DNA of 64,000 bases, taken from assembly GCA_947651225.1 (NCBI GenBank), contig CANSYK010000009.1, positions 1 to 64,000 on the forward strand, read 5' to 3'. This document shows, piece after piece, positions 17,295-25,854 of the stretch (within the stretch, counting starts at the first letter, position 1; each line of letters opens with the position of its first letter). This DNA comes from an uncultured bacterium (GTDB lineage Bacteria; Bacillota; Clostridia; Lachnospirales; Lachnospiraceae). A program made the translations under genes and the position numbers. The notes below the pieces were generated by a model. The model was not told the origin of the DNA, did no database searches, and saw only the letters and a list, made by a program, of their open reading frames with translations.

Positions 17295-18161
17295 ATCAAT
17301 GTCTACTCCATCCAGGGCATTGCGCAGGATGCGAAGTGTCAGATATGCCTGCACATCTGCATGCTGGCTGATTGTTCCGCCATAACCATCTGCGATGGCA
17401 GCTACAGCATCATTGTTTGCATCATAGCCAAAAGTAGGCACATCCTGCTCCTTAGACCATGCGTTAAACATTGACATTCCCATTCCATCATTATTTGATA
17501 CCACAATGTCTATCTCCTTGCCAAAGGAAGAAGACCATGTACCAATTGCATTACCAGCAGTAGCAGCGTCCCATGTTGCACCTGCAGAATTTTTCATTTC
17601 TTGAGAAGCAAGTTCACGAACGGCATATTCCTTTCCCCCAATTTCCAGTTTGCCAGCCTGTACCGCTGATGTGGAACCATCCGTATTTGTATCGACTGGC
17701 TCACTGTTAATATCGCCGTCTTTCTCAACACCAGTGCCAAGCGCCTTACGAACGCCTCTTGTATGGGCAATAGAATCGTTATGTCCAATATCACCGATAG
17801 CAAGTACATAACCGATTACTCCATCACCATTACGGTCATTTTTATCAATATTTTTCTCAATATACTCTTTGACCATCGTACCTTGAAGTTCAGCTCCCTG
17901 ATTTGCATCAAAGCCTACATAATAAGTATCCTTGTTAAAGTTCAAAGCTGTCTGATCCAGTTCCCCAGTAGAACTATTGGATGGCTGGCGGTTAAACCAT
18001 ACTAAAGGTTTATCCTTATTTGCCACAGTTGATGAACCTTTCTCTGATGATGTGCCTGACTTGCTGCCAGATGTTGCTTCATTAGAACCCCCGTCTCCAC
18101 ATGCAGTAAGCGAAAGGCCAAGTACAAGTGCCATTATCATTGAAATAATTTTTTTCTTCAT
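17295..18161 (-). pseudogene. mglB: mglB-type galactose-binding lipoprotein, 3' end deleted and fused to mglA
   Basis: From the ATG at 18161 (GGGAG 7 bases upstream) there is a lipoprotein signal (MKKKIISMIMALVLGLSLTAC, lipobox LTAC) and a Ser/Gly/Thr-rich linker. A periplasmic-binding protein follows: KPLVWFNRQPS, YYVGFDANQGAELQG, DRNGDGVIGYV (as in the calcium loop of galactose-binding proteins), VVSNNDGMG and FGYDANNDAV. At ALDGVDIDT it runs without a stop into the MglA P-loop region. The last ~40 residues of MglB, the intergenic region and the MglA start are gone, which is the footprint of one deletion. The fused frame still has a start, signal peptide and ribosome site. Confidence 0.85.
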
Positions 18162-18360
18162 ATGCTTTCTCCCTTCCGATAACACACTTGACGTATGCTT
18201 CTTGTTGATATTGACAGTATATTCAATTCCTTCCGAAGAAAACATAGAATATTTTTTGTTTTACATTGAAATTTTTATGATTTTATTTAGTAATATCTAA
18301 CAAACTTGGGCTTTTTTTCTTTTCATAATATACAACTTCAACATAAGCGCACACAAAAAA

Positions 18361-18420
18361 AGGTTTGAAATTCCTCTATCGCCAAAAAAACATGCTAAGC
18401 GGAACTATGTCAAACCTTAA
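18361..18420 (-). terminator. Hairpin with T-run upstream of mglB
   Basis: On the minus strand AAGGTTTGA pairs with TCAAACCTT across a 40-base loop whose ends (GTTCC / GGAAT) can extend the stem, followed by seven T. It lies about 200 bases before mglB with no gene ending in front of it except the broken 18549-18825 fragment. It could terminate that gene or act as a leader attenuator. Confidence 0.45.
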
Positions 18421-18548
18421 AAGAACAGAAAACGGCGCCTATCCAGAAATAACCCTACAGCGTTTTTTATAACATACAATCCCATATCGATATATAGTTT
18501 TCATACCATCCTCTAATAATACCTCCTCGTACCAGAATTATTTTCTTT

Positions 18549-18825
18549 TCATTCCGCTGCCTTTTCCACCCGTTCTATCACACAGCTATGTGGTTTCCTT
18601 ACTTTCTTCTTATCATAGTTAATTCCAACTAGCAAAATTTCTCCCGTATAGCATTTTCAATGCTATTGACTTTCCAAAACGCCGTGGTCTGCTGACACAG
18701 ATATATTTTTGTTCCGTATTCATATATTTATTGGTATACGCAATCAATCCTGTCTTATCCACATAAATTTCAGAACGGATGGCCTGTAAAAAACCTTTAT
18801 TATTTGGATTTAAATAAATTCCCAC
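18549..18825 (-). pseudogene. AAA-ATPase/PDDEXK_9 protein reduced to its two ends
   Basis: The start (YLNPNNKGFLQAIRSEIYVDKTGL, then VSRPRRFGKSIALKML) is the N-terminus of the AAA-ATPase-like family, including the RPRRFGKS P-loop. It then jumps out of frame to YTGEILLVGINYDKKK and KPHSCVIERVEKAAE, the extreme C-terminus of the same family. About 450 residues between are missing. The C-terminal piece closely matches the fragment at 25660-25854. A large internal deletion is the simplest reading. Confidence 0.8.
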
Positions 18826-19102
18826 AAGTATGCCCCTCCTATTTTCATAAAATCTTTACCAAAAAAATCATTCCTTGTTACAGTTCAGCCTTCAATCAAA
18901 CGAACAATATTTCCGATACCTATATTTTATCAGAAATCAGACTTGAAAAAAACTGCTAATTGCTGTCTCTTACTTTTCCTATCTGAATCACGTATACTTT
19001 AAGCATTAAATATGTATTTTGTATAGAAAGAAGGAGGATGGCAGAATTGCACAATTCCCTGACTTTGAAGAACTTATAAGAAAAAGCAAAGGAGCAAATC
19101 CT

Positions 19103-19771
19103 ATGGCAAAAATTTTAATCGTCGAAGACGAAAAGAATATGCAGGATATTATTGCTGAATATATGGGGCGTGGTGGTCATACTTGCTTTACAGCTGAGGA
19201 TGGCATGGATGCGTTGCTGGCGTTGAAAAATAATCCTATGGATTTGATGATACTGGATATTATGATGCCACATCTTGATGGATTTTCTGTCTGTAAGATC
19301 GCAAGAGAAATGAGCAATCTCCCTATTATCATGCTGACAGCCAAAAGTAATGAGAACGATAAATTGAAAGGCTATGATTTAGGCGCAGATGATTACATAA
19401 CAAAACCATTTAGCCCTAAAGTATTGCTTGCAAAAGCAAATGCCTTATTGCGCCGTTCTTCTGTCCTTCCGGCAGATACCATAAACGCCGGAAAAATTTC
19501 TATCCTTACAGCCTCGCATAAAGTTTTTCTGGATGGAAAGGAAATTACTCTGACCTACAAGGAATATGAGCTGCTACATTTTTTTATATCAAATCCAGGC
19601 CAGGTTTTCAGCCGTGAACAATTACTTAACCGGATATGGGGATATGACTTTGAGGGAACGACCAGAACAGTAGATACGCATATTAAAACCCTCCGTCAGA
19701 AATTAGGCGACGAAGGCAGGCATATCGTTACGCTTATCCGGTCTGGATACAAATTTGAGGTGACAGCATAA
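19103..19771 (+). CDS. OmpR-family response regulator
   Basis: 223 residues from the ATG at 19103 (AAAGGAG upstream). The receiver domain has VEDEKNM, phospho-acceptor LMILDIMMPHLDG near residue 53, the switch Thr in IIMLTAK and Lys in ITKPFSP. The winged-helix DNA-binding domain (EYELLHFFISNPGQVFSREQL, RTVDTHIKTLRQKL) is complete. It sits 15 bases before a broken sensor kinase and ahead of an ABC-exporter operon, a layout typical of peptide-antibiotic sensing/export modules. The regulator is intact but its kinase and both permeases are not. Confidence 0.9.
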   Translation: MAKILIVEDEKNMQDIIAEYMGRGGHTCFTAEDGMDALLALKNNPMDLMILDIMMPHLDGFSVCKIAREMSNLPIIMLTAKSNENDKLKGYDLGADDYITKPFSPKVLLAKANALLRRSSVLPADTINAGKISILTASHKVFLDGKEITLTYKEYELLHFFISNPGQVFSREQLLNRIWGYDFEGTTRTVDTHIKTLRQKLGDEGRHIVTLIRSGYKFEVTA

Positions 19772-19785
19772 AAATAAGTGAGCAA

Positions 19786-20820
19786 ATGAATGTTTTTACC
19801 ATTCGGAAAAAAATACTACTGGCTACTAAACTGATGGGAGTTATTCTGGTATTATCTTATGTATTTTCTACCAGGCTGCCTTTAAACGCAGATGTTTCTC
19901 TTATGATCTGGCTGGTATTTGTTGCTGTCTTAATCTGTGCAATTGATCTATGGATGTCTAGGTTTATTTCAAAACCCGTGTCTGAACTGAATGAAGCCGC
20001 CAGCCGTATGGCAAATTTAGATTTCTCACATTTTTGTGAGGTAACAGGGCACGATGAGTTTGGGGAACTTTCCCACAGCCTGAACGTTATGGCCGAAAAT
20101 TTGCAGGAGGCATTTGAGGAACGGGAAAATGCAAACAGAAAGTTGGAGCAGGATGTGAAGCAAAAAAGCGCCTGCTGGCCGAACGCAAAGAACTGGCAGA
20201 CAACCTTTCACACGAAATGAAAACTCCGCCGGGTGTGATCCGGGCTTATACAGAAGGATTGCAGGATGAAACAGATGAAAGGAAAAGGCAGGATTACTAC
20301 GAAGTCATTATAAAATAAACAGAGCGCATGAGCAGCCTGATTACCACTCTGCTTGACTTATCCGCACTGGAAAACGGAGCTGCCAGGCTTCACCCAGAAC
20401 GCTTCGAATTTGTTGAATTTTTGGAAACCATTGCCGGACGATTACTGATTGATACCCCGGATGCTGATTTTGATTTGCAATATGAACTACCAGAACTGCC
20501 TGTCTATGTCAATACTGATAAGAGCAGGATGGAGCAGGTACTTAACAATCTGATCGTCAATGCAAAACGAAATGTCCAGCCAGGCGGCATTCTGAAGCTT
20601 TCACTTACAGAACGGGATGGCATGCTGGACTTTTCCATCTATAATCAAGGACATCCTATCCCACAGGAAAATCTTTCTAAAATCTGGACGAAATTTTATC
20701 GCAATAAAAATACAAAATACAGCGGTTCAGGATTAGGGCTTGCGATTGTGGCACAAATTCTTTCCATGCAGCATTTAACATATGGCGTTTTAAACCGGCA
20801 GGACGGAGTAATATTCTATT
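19786..20820 (+). pseudogene. Sensor histidine kinase with frameshift, nonsense codon and replaced 3' end
   Basis: The first frame gives two membrane segments (KLMGVILVLSYVF; VSLMIWLVFVAVLICAIDL), a HAMP region (SRFISKPVSELNEAASRMA) and a coiled coil to EQDVKQK. A lost A in the homopolymer near 20165 ends it. The next frame has LLAERKELADNLSHEMKTPPG (phospho-acceptor His), then TAA at 20316-20318, then TERMSSLITTLLDLSALENG and an ATPase domain (NNLIVNAKRN, GSGLGLAIVAQIL). After GVIFY the normal end is replaced by a copy of the ACGGCT-type repeat and then a miniature element. Three lesions. Confidence 0.85.
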
Positions 20821-20852
20821 CATCATGCGAAAAACCAGCCGTAAATAGTAAC
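20821..20852. repeat. Half-copy of the AGCCGTGAATAGTAAC repeat
   Basis: These 32 bases match 23761-23792 at all but one position (GTAAATAG versus GTGAATAG). At 23737-23792 the sequence is one arm plus loop of a hairpin; here the left arm is replaced by kinase coding sequence, marking the breakpoint of the kinase gene. Confidence 0.7.
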
Positions 20853-20899
20853 GATTTCACACCAACTTCACATGGACTTCAACGCACTTTTTTATTCTT

Positions 20900-21055
20900 A
20901 GGAACAGTAAATAAATTAAACGAACAAGTTACGAAGAATGTTTTTCTGAGTGCAAAGAAAAAAACGTAAGAGTAACGGGCTACGGCGAGGCTTTTTGATG
21001 CAGCAATCGAAAAAACAGGCGAGTAAGTTGTTCCATTTAATTATTTACAGTTCCT
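20900..21055. mobile_element. 156-bp miniature inverted-repeat element (AGGAAC/GTTCCT family)
   Basis: The left end AGGAACAGTAAATAAATTAA and right end TTAATTATTTACAGTTCCT are imperfect inverted repeats of about 30 bases, extending inward to CGAACAAGTTAC / GTAAGTTGTTCC. There is no coding capacity for a transposase. It lies between the broken kinase and the small membrane protein gene. Confidence 0.7.
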
Positions 21056-21105
21056 TAACCCATCAAGAGGAAAAAACTTTCCTCAAAATGCAAGGAGGTG
21101 TGCTT

Positions 21106-21249
21106 ATGTTTTTAGGTTTGGAATGGTACTGGCGGCTTGTGATTGTGGCGGCACTTATCATCATTATCCCGATGAAAGTAAGGTTTATGAAATGGTGGAG
21201 CAGACGAGAGCAGGACAGAAAAAAAGAACAACATGGGAAATGGGGGTGA
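21106..21249 (+). CDS. 47-residue single-span membrane protein
   Basis: The ATG at 21106 follows AAGGAGGTG by 5 bases, an excellent ribosome site. The product has an N-terminal hydrophobic helix (YWRLVIVAALIIIIPM) and a charged, basic C-terminal tail (KWWSRREQDRKKEQ). It stops 6 bases before the ABC ATPase start, so it belongs to that operon. Such small proteins are common beside two-component-controlled ABC exporters; its function is not known to me. The longer upstream reading frame runs through the miniature element and is rejected. Confidence 0.65.
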   Translation: MFLGLEWYWRLVIVAALIIIIPMKVRFMKWWSRREQDRKKEQHGKWG

Positions 21250-21255
21250 TGACGA

Positions 21256-22104
21256 ATGATTGAAGTAAAGAATCTGACTTTTTCTTATGGGAAAGACAAA
21301 GAGGCATTACACGGTTTGAACTTCACGGTGGAAGATGGGGAAATTTGGGGATTCCTGGGGCCAAACGGTTCTGGGAAGTCTACAACCCAAAAGATATTAA
21401 CCGGCATCCTAAAAGGACATGGCGGTATGGTATCCCTGTCTGGGAAAGCTCTAGGGAACACATATACACAAGATTTCTTTCAGAAAATTGGTGTTCTATT
21501 TGAGTTTCCCTACCTGTATGCCAACTTAAGCGCCCTTGACAACCTGCATTATTTTTCCTCTTTCTATCCCATAAAACAGCTGCGGGATGCAGAAGAAGTA
21601 CTTGATGAATTAGAATTTAAGAGAGATTTCTTAAGGAAACCAGTCTCCTCATACTCTAAGGGGATGCGCCAGCGCATCAGCATGGCAAGGGCTTTGATCA
21701 GCAATCCTAAACTCCTGTTTCTGGACGAACCGACCAGCGGCCTTGATCCTACTGGAGCCGTCCTCTTCCGCAGAATCATAGAGAACGAGCGCCAGAAAGG
21801 AACGACGGTATTTGTAACAACCCATAATATGCTGGATGCCGATCTGCTTTGTGACAGAGTAGCTTTTATCTCTAATGGGAACATTGTTGCACTTGATACG
21901 CCAAAAAATCTGAAAGAGCAAAACAGCAGCCACAGCATTGCTGTCGACTATCTGTATCAGGGCAGAAGAATTGAACAAATAATAGAAGCGCCAGAGCTGG
22001 AATCAGGTATTCCTTTTCCCTATGATGAACTGATTAGCATTCACTCTCAGGAGCCAACTTTGGAGGATATCTTTATCCAGTATGCAGGAAGGAGGATGTC
22101 TTAA
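21256..22104 (+). CDS. ABC transporter ATP-binding protein (drug/peptide exporter type)
   Basis: 282 residues. Walker A GPNGSGKST (~35-43), a signature reading SYSKGMRQRIS in place of LSGGQ as in ABC-2 type exporters, Walker B LLFLDEPTSGLD, and the switch His in TTHNMLDA. It overlaps the following permease start by one base (TAATG). The ATPase is intact but both permease genes behind it are broken, so it probably has no membrane partner left in this locus. Confidence 0.88.
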   Translation: MIEVKNLTFSYGKDKEALHGLNFTVEDGEIWGFLGPNGSGKSTTQKILTGILKGHGGMVSLSGKALGNTYTQDFFQKIGVLFEFPYLYANLSALDNLHYFSSFYPIKQLRDAEEVLDELEFKRDFLRKPVSSYSKGMRQRISMARALISNPKLLFLDEPTSGLDPTGAVLFRRIIENERQKGTTVFVTTHNMLDADLLCDRVAFISNGNIVALDTPKNLKEQNSSHSIAVDYLYQGRRIEQIIEAPELESGIPFPYDELISIHSQEPTLEDIFIQYAGRRMS

Positions 22105-22850
22105 TGTGGAAAAGCCTTTCTTCTTTATTCAAAAAAGACTGCAGGATGATGGCGTCAGGAAAATTCTTCCTTGTAGCGCTGGGATCGCTTTTGCTCTATA
22201 CGTTATTCATTAACCTTGGCTATCTGAATTTCATGGGAGATAATGCCAATATCTACAATGTATATCTCTATAATCCGGCAGGAACATATACACAGGTGTC
22301 GCCGCTTATCCATTTGTAGGATTTTTGGGGATTGCGTCTGTACTGTTTAAAGAAAAACAGATGGGAGGCATACGTGTCCATTGCCATTATGCCAATGAAA
22401 AAGAACCTGTTTGTATTTTCCAAAGTCTTTCTTTTTCTAATCACAGATTTAGTATTCGCAATTTTGATGACCCTGTTCAATGTGGGACTGGCAGAAGCAG
22501 GAAACATTTTGCCTGCTGTACTGATACAGACAGGGATCTTGTCCCTGATTATGGCTCTCACAGGCTTCGGCTGCACGATGCTGCTAAAAGATTTCAAACA
22601 ATTTTCACTGGCCTATCTGGTGATTGCGCTCTTTACGGCAACACCGGTTTTCCTATCGGCCAACACTGCAATTAAAATGGATTGGATTGATTACCATCCG
22701 TTTTATCACGTGTATATGGGGCTGAAAAATGCATTTTTCGGTATGCCTGTTACAAACCCAGTTTATTATATCTGCGTAGTATGTGTCATTATCGTACTCT
22801 TTGCTGTTGTTGGAGCAGCGTTTCGTAAAGAGATGGGAAAGGAGGGCTGA
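22104..22850 (+). pseudogene. ABC-2 exporter permease 1, two compensating frameshifts
   Basis: Frame 1 (MWKSLSSLFKKDCRMM, one membrane segment, then NVYLYNPAGTYTQ) ends at 22319. The next stretch, AAYPFVGFLGIASVLFKEKQ, is in a second frame. From about 22370 a third frame gives VSIAIMPMKKNLFVFSKVF and four more membrane segments to KEMGKEG at 22850. The order and content match a fluoroquinolone/lantibiotic-type permease with two indels near 22290 and 22370. Confidence 0.8.
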
Positions 22851-22852
22851 TT

Positions 22853-23708
22853 ATGAAAGGATTAATCTATCAGCTAAAAAGCGCCAGGAAAGATAAGTTT
22901 TGTATCATGTCGTTTCTCCTGCCTATTGTGGTAGCTATAGCGCTAAATATTGTCGGCTCCATTGACCTTTCTTCATTAGGAGAATATTATTTTTGTGTGG
23001 TTGATGGCAAAGTCGCTGATGAAACGCAGAAGTGGCTTATGGGATACGGCGATGTTACGGTTTGTCAGACAAGAGAAGAATGGCTTTTGGCAATCAAGGA
23101 GCCGTCTACCAATCTGATCGGCGTGGAGATGGATGGAACGGGGATCAAAACAATTTTATCTGGTGATGAATTGCCGCTGTGGCAACAGGCAGCAGCCACA
23201 CTTCCGTCTCTCTATGAACAGCGGGAAGCGGCGGCAAAGGTCAGCATACAGACTTTGGAGCAGCCCGACGTGCTGGAAGGAATCCAGTATATTTTTATGG
23301 CAATAACACTGATCGTTGCTATGTTCATGGGCTGTACCTTTAATGCGATGAACATCATTTCTGAAAAAGAAAGTGGTGTTGCACTGGTCAATGAAATACT
23401 GCCTATGACATCCAGGCAATATGTTGTTCAGAAAATTTTTATTGGCTTTGTATTTGGCTGTCTGTCTGCGATTGTCACGGCAGCAATCTGTTTCCTGCTT
23501 TCCCCTGCTAAAATATCTAGCGATAGCGAAAAACAAAGCACTCTCATACATTTGCTACCTTATCCCGTCCAGTGCAACTTTTGAGGGAGTTATGGATCTG
23601 GCAAATGGCGGTATGGCAACCGCAGGTAAAGATATCGCCATCCTTACCGTTCATTGTGCAGGCTGATTTTTGCTCTATCTTCTTATGTCTAAGAATCAGA
23701 AAAAATAG
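22853..23708 (+). pseudogene. ABC-2 exporter permease 2, internal deletion plus nonsense codon
   Basis: The N-terminal ~220 residues are normal (KGLIYQLKSARKDKF, first membrane span, extracellular domain, then FMGCTFNAMNIISEKESG). After CFLLSPAKI the frame breaks. In another frame ALSYICYLIPSSATFEG, VMDLANGGMA and KDIAILTVHCAG follow, then TGA, then FLLYLLMSKNQKK to a stop at 23708. Compared with a normal permease of about 370 residues roughly 60 are missing and a Trp codon has probably become TGA. Confidence 0.75.
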
Positions 23709-23736
23709 TTTTTACGTAAAAAGCAAAGCTGACCTT

Positions 23737-23792
23737 GTTACTATTCACGGCTGTTCTTAACATCATGCGAAAAACCAGCCGTGAATAGTAAC
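23737..23792. repeat. Hairpin repeat GTTACTATTCACGGCTG / CAGCCGTGAATAGTAAC
   Basis: A perfect 17-base inverted repeat with a 22-base loop. One arm recurs at 20836-20852, and weaker relatives of TTACTATT(C/T)ACGGCT occur near 427, 32575, 41770, 46770, 52940 and 61533. Confidence 0.75.
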
Positions 23793-23830
23793 CTGACCTT
23801 TCCAGAAAAAGCGGAATCATAATATCAGGA

Positions 23831-23889
23831 TTGACAAATAGAATTAATTTTGCTATACTGTAAATCAATTTATAGTAAATGAATTTACA
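23831..23889 (+). promoter_or_regulatory. Promoter and overlapping operator of the TetR gene
   Basis: TTGACA (23831-23836), a 17-base spacer and TATACT (23854-23859) form a near-consensus promoter. Starting in the -10 box is a 31-base palindrome, TGTAAATCAATTTA at one end and TAAATGAATTTACA at the other (23859-23889). Further TAAATCGGTTTATAGTAAA half-sites follow before the ribosome site. The placement predicts autorepression by the TetR product. Confidence 0.75.
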
Positions 23890-23923
23890 GTAAATCGGTT
23901 TATAGTAAAAAGGAGGGAATATA

Positions 23924-24559
23924 GTGCCAAGTAATCCTAAAATTCCAAAAGATATGATACTAAAAACCGCCTTAGAATTGTTGATTGAGAGCGGCTATGG
24001 CAATGTAACAATAAAAGCAGTTGCAAAAAAATTGAATAGTTCCACACAGCCTATTTCCTGGCATTTTGGTAACATGGAGGGTTTTCGCAAAGCCCTTGCC
24101 GAATATGCTATATCTTACGCAAATAAAAAATTGAAACCATCATCCAAAAATGCTGTTAGTGCGTTTTCGGAAATAGGCAATGCCTATGTTGATATTGCTT
24201 TTGATATGCCTTATTTATTTAAATATCTTTACCTAAATGAAGGAAGCGATTATTGCGCTGGTACGTTTGAAATGATTCTTTCTGCAATAAATAATCAGGA
24301 TTTAGTCGCCGAAATATCGAACTTTTTTTGTATACCTAATGATAAAGCACTGGACTATCTTACAAATACCATAGTATATTCACATGGACTTCTCACAGCA
24401 ATAGTTTCGGGTACCATAAAAGCAAATAGGCAAACTGCAAAAGAAAAAGTTCATAATGCGTGTTGTGCTTTTTTGCTACAAGCGGGTGGAGATATAAAGA
24501 AAGCCCAAGAAGCGGAAAATTTTTTGAAAAGAGCAAAAAATGCAGACAAAAAAGTCTAA
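23924..24559 (+). CDS. TetR/AcrR-family transcriptional regulator
   Basis: 211 residues from a GTG start with AAGGAGGGA 8 bases upstream. The N-terminal helix-turn-helix is clear: MILKTALELLIESGYGNVTIKAVAKKLN, then STQPISWHFGNMEGFRKAL. The remainder is an all-helical ligand domain with hydrophobic residues and no recognised ligand signature. The operator palindrome lies directly upstream. The next gene in the same direction is a polyferredoxin membrane protein, with a miniature element inserted right at this gene's stop codon between them. Confidence 0.88.
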   Translation: MPSNPKIPKDMILKTALELLIESGYGNVTIKAVAKKLNSSTQPISWHFGNMEGFRKALAEYAISYANKKLKPSSKNAVSAFSEIGNAYVDIAFDMPYLFKYLYLNEGSDYCAGTFEMILSAINNQDLVAEISNFFCIPNDKALDYLTNTIVYSHGLLTAIVSGTIKANRQTAKEKVHNACCAFLLQAGGDIKKAQEAENFLKRAKNADKKV

Positions 24560-24560
24560 T

Positions 24561-24695
24561 TATAGTAAACGCATAAAATACATGCGTTAACTATAATGGA
24601 TGCACACGGATACACATAGGAAGTTATGCTGCTTTGCAGCGTGTATCCGGCGCTGTAAACAAAGCAAAACGCAAGCATTTTTTTCGTTTACTATA
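24561..24695 (-). mobile_element. 135-bp three-hairpin miniature element, copy A
   Basis: Both ends are TATAGTAAACG / CGTTTACTATA. The interior holds GGATACAC...GTGTATCC around GCTGCAAAGCAGC and, at one end, a second small palindrome with TATAGTAAACGCATG. It is nearly identical to 27574-27708 and 49997-50130 but lies in the opposite orientation. It begins 2 bases after the TetR stop. Confidence 0.85.
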
Positions 24696-24697
24696 AT

Positions 24698-24799
24698 GCA
24701 CAAAATTTACAGGTGCTTGATATTAAAGAACAGGAAACACGCTCTAACATCGTAGAGAAAATTTATGGGGAGAAATGGAGATATGATGACAAAGTTTAA
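24698..24799 (+). pseudogene. C-terminal remnant of an unknown gene behind element copy A
   Basis: Directly after the element a frame reads AQNLQVLDIKEQETRSNIV, then EKIYGEKWRYDDKV and stop, overlapping the start of the next gene by 14 bases. The composition looks like a real protein end, and overlap with the following start is typical of an operon. I infer that the element or an associated deletion removed the upstream part. Family not recognised. Confidence 0.4.
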
Positions 24800-25622
24800 A
24801 GTACTGAAGAAATTCATGTTACCTGCCATTATGTGGCTGATTTTTGAAATTATAGCCATTACACTTTGGCTTACAATGCAGAATATATTTTATCTATTTA
24901 ATTTTAGCTATATCGGAACATCAGTAGCAATAGGATTTTTGCTGTTCCAGCTTCAATACAAATACGCTCGCAGAATAGCGCAATTTTTGGTTGGAACATA
25001 TATGTTTGTTTATCTTGGATTGATTTGTAATGAGAATATGCAGATAGAGGGATTTTGGTACTACTTGTTTACTGGTGTTTTTGAGGCGGCAACTATTCAT
25101 TATGCAGTTGCAAAAATATTTGGTCCTTTAATTTTCGGACGTGGATGGTGTGGATTCGCCTGTTGGACAGCAATGATTCTTGATTTGCTTCCATATAAGA
25201 TACCGCAGCAGCCACGGAAAAAATGGGGGTGGGTGCGGTATCTTACTTTTGTACTATCTTTTATTTTTGTTAGTGGGTTATTCCTTGCACAAGTACAGAA
25301 TATGGAACAAATAATGTTCTGGTTGTTTTTGATTGGCAACGTTTTATATTACATAGTTGGAATTATTTTAGCTTTTGCGTTAAAGGATAATCGTGCTTTC
25401 TGCAAATATATATGTCCGATTACAGTATTTTTGAAACCTGCATCCTATTTTTCATTATTGCATATTAAATGTGACAAAAGCAAATGTGTTTCCTGTGGTA
25501 AATGCAAAAAAGTTTGTCCTATGAATGTTGATGTAACTGATAACTCCAGAAAACGCAAAAACGGGACAGAATGCATTTTATGTTTTGAATGTAAAAAGGT
25601 TTGTTCCAAAAATGCACTATAA
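24786..25622 (+). CDS. Membrane-bound 4Fe-4S polyferredoxin (NapH/YccM-like)
   Basis: 278 residues from the ATG at 24786 (GGAG 5 bases upstream; ATGs at 24765 and 24783 are alternatives). Five to six membrane helices carry the GWCGFACWTAMILDLLP and FCKYICP motifs of NapH-type proteins. The C-terminal domain has two [4Fe-4S] motifs: CVSCGKCKKVCPMNV, preceded by CDKSK, and CILCFECKKVCSKNAL. Such proteins pass electrons across the membrane to periplasmic reductases or maturation factors. Partner genes are absent here, and the upstream cistron is only a remnant. The electron donor and acceptor are unknown. Confidence 0.85.
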   Translation: MTKFKVLKKFMLPAIMWLIFEIIAITLWLTMQNIFYLFNFSYIGTSVAIGFLLFQLQYKYARRIAQFLVGTYMFVYLGLICNENMQIEGFWYYLFTGVFEAATIHYAVAKIFGPLIFGRGWCGFACWTAMILDLLPYKIPQQPRKKWGWVRYLTFVLSFIFVSGLFLAQVQNMEQIMFWLFLIGNVLYYIVGIILAFALKDNRAFCKYICPITVFLKPASYFSLLHIKCDKSKCVSCGKCKKVCPMNVDVTDNSRKRKNGTECILCFECKKVCSKNAL

Positions 25623-25659
25623 TTTTCAATGTAGCAAATAAAACATCATACTCTCAATA

Positions 25660-25854
25660 TCAAGTCCCCCGTTCTATCATACAGCTATGTGGTTTACTTG
25701 CTTTCTTCTTATCATAATTGATCCCAACAAGCAAAATTTCACCCACATACCCTTCCAATGCCTGTGTATAGTGCCTGTCCTTTATCTGCTGAATTACCGC
25801 ATTCGCAGACTTATCATAATTATTTCTAATAATGCCAAATGGTAATTCAGCCAA
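25660..25854 (-). pseudogene. C-terminal fragment of a second AAA-ATPase/PDDEXK_9 protein
   Basis: 64 residues: KSANAVIQQIKDRHYTQALEG, then EILLVGINYDKKKASKPHSC and MIERGT. These match the end of the PDDEXK_9 nuclease domain and the tail of the fragment at 18549. It overlaps the end of the complete homologue at 25847 but comes from a different paralogue: the complete one ends with its own RIRIYGFAFEGKTVLIG. Probably a leftover of tandem paralogues after recombination. Confidence 0.65.

Noticed and set aside
21564..21978. Minus-strand open frames across the ABC ATPase gene.
   Set aside because: They are antisense shadows of a well-conserved ATPase with all its motifs in the plus frame.
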